Source: Myxococcus hansupus
GTDB taxonomy: Bacteria > Myxococcota > Myxococcia > Myxococcales > Myxococcaceae
Length of the DNA stretch: 64,000 nt
Assembly (NCBI RefSeq): GCF_000280925.3
Contig: NZ_CP012109.1
Coordinates: forward strand, 4,298,501 to 4,362,500
Direction of reading: 5' to 3'
The translations under genes were made by a program, and so were the position numbers. The notes beneath the pieces are model-generated. The model worked only from the letters and a program-made list of their open reading frames with translations, was not told where the DNA came from and did no database searches. Positions 63,467 through 64,000 of this stretch are shown piece after piece (the stretch's first letter is position 1; each line of letters opens with the position of its first letter).

Positions 63467-63838
63467 CTAGGGCAACCGGGCGAGAGTTGCTTGCAGGGCG
63501 GCGATCTGGGTCGACACATCGTCCTTCACTGCCTCGTCACCTCCCCAGAGCTCCAGAAAGGTCCAATCGTCTGAGGGAGGGGCTATCATGTGGCCGAGCA
63601 CCTCAATCGATTTGCGCAGCAGCGCGGCGAGCTCGTCAACATATCGCGACGGAACCATGAAAGGGCTGCCGAAGCTCGCAAGGACATGGGCAGCGGCCCT
63701 GAACTGTTCATACCGTTCTTCGACAGGATCAAAACTTTTGATCTCCGCGATCAGGAGGGGCCAACCTTCGGCCCAGAACCGGCCGAACCAATCGGCGCCC
63801 TCGTCGGTTTCCCACGCATGGTTTCCCCAATCGCCCAA
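63467..63838 (-). CDS. DUF4259-like protein
   Basis: 124 residues if started at the TTG 63836-63838, which has GAGGA 6 bases upstream. It begins LGDWGNHAWETDEGADWFGR, closely matching the WG-x-x-x-F/W-E-x-D-x-A-x-D-W opening of DUF4259 proteins. Helices follow: AEGWPLLIAEIKSFDPV, AAAHVLASFGSPFMVP, VDELAALLRKSIEVLGHM, and TFLELWGGDEAVKDDVSTQI. In that family the protein is small, cytoplasmic and often near toxin/immunity or mobile genes; its function is unknown. A longer frame upstream to 63979 has no family resemblance. Confidence 0.6.
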   Translation of the reverse strand: MGDWGNHAWETDEGADWFGRFWAEGWPLLIAEIKSFDPVEERYEQFRAAAHVLASFGSPFMVPSRYVDELAALLRKSIEVLGHMIAPPSDDWTFLELWGGDEAVKDDVSTQIAALQATLARLP

Positions 63839-64000
63839 TGGAGTTCCTCTTCCTTCCCAGCTAGATGTTATAGCCGCTTTGGGCGCGCAGTGACTGAGAA
63901 CTCTCGTTCTTGAGCCACTCGGGTTCTGTGACGTTCTCTCAAACTCTACATTCGAAGTACGGAACACACAGCCCGACACCGGGTTTACGGATACCCTCCA
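63839..64000. other. right-end intergenic sequence
   Basis: No gene or strong repeat seen in the last 160 bases; it should contain the promoter for the DUF4259-like gene. Confidence 0.4.

Overview
The window is very GC-rich with compact, tightly overlapping operons. Its protein families (PilZ-acyltransferase hybrid, SARP-like regulator, many small Cys-rich lipoproteins, FecR-like lipoprotein) and its style point to a myxobacterium, most likely Myxococcus or a close relative (Myxococcota). This is inferred from gene content and codon habit; no search was run.

Bases 1-8.8 kb: TCA-cycle genes on the minus strand (icd, mdh, and the start of sdhA), a degenerate histidine-kinase-like protein, a plus-strand pair (PilZ c-di-GMP receptor with acyltransferase-like tail, heme-oxygenase-fold protein) and a flavin monooxygenase. 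9.6-17.1 kb: a minus-strand menaquinone operon menF-menD-menH-menA-menC-menE. 17.2-24.1 kb: a divergent plus-strand aromatic operon (DAHP synthase, ubiE/menG, shikimate kinase, fused dehydroquinate dehydratase/shikimate dehydrogenase, aroC, aroB, aroA). The two operons share a 104-bp control region with a perfect palindrome; the aro operon makes chorismate, MenF starts from chorismate, and the last menaquinone methyltransferase sits inside the aro operon. gltA follows.

25.5-54 kb: fadD, an acidic zinc-ribbon protein, a secreted bifunctional-nuclease-domain protein, a 1657-residue orphan giant with a zincin-like motif, pyk, carA-pyrC-pyrB, lepA-lepB, a sugar-nucleotide operon led by a ribbon-helix-helix regulator, a lipoprotein with calcium-loop repeats, a cupin, a SPOR protein, an mnmA/FecR-lipoprotein/HU group, a CCA/poly(A) polymerase and a SARP-ATPase regulator.

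54-64 kb: accessory DNA. After a frameshifted zinc-finger gene and a desaturase lies tRNA-Arg(CCU), whose 3' end looks like the integration site of a decayed prophage or island. Beyond it are a twice-frameshifted JAMM lipoprotein, a solitary DNA methyltransferase, a lysis-like module (SLT lysozyme plus a holin-like gene with two in-frame amber codons and a hairpin masking its ribosome site), repeated copies of a membrane coiled-coil gene, several small Cys-rich lipoproteins, an IS5-type transposase remnant and a DUF4259-like gene. The most unusual signals are this lysis module, the repeated lipoprotein/membrane-protein units and the orphan giant protein.
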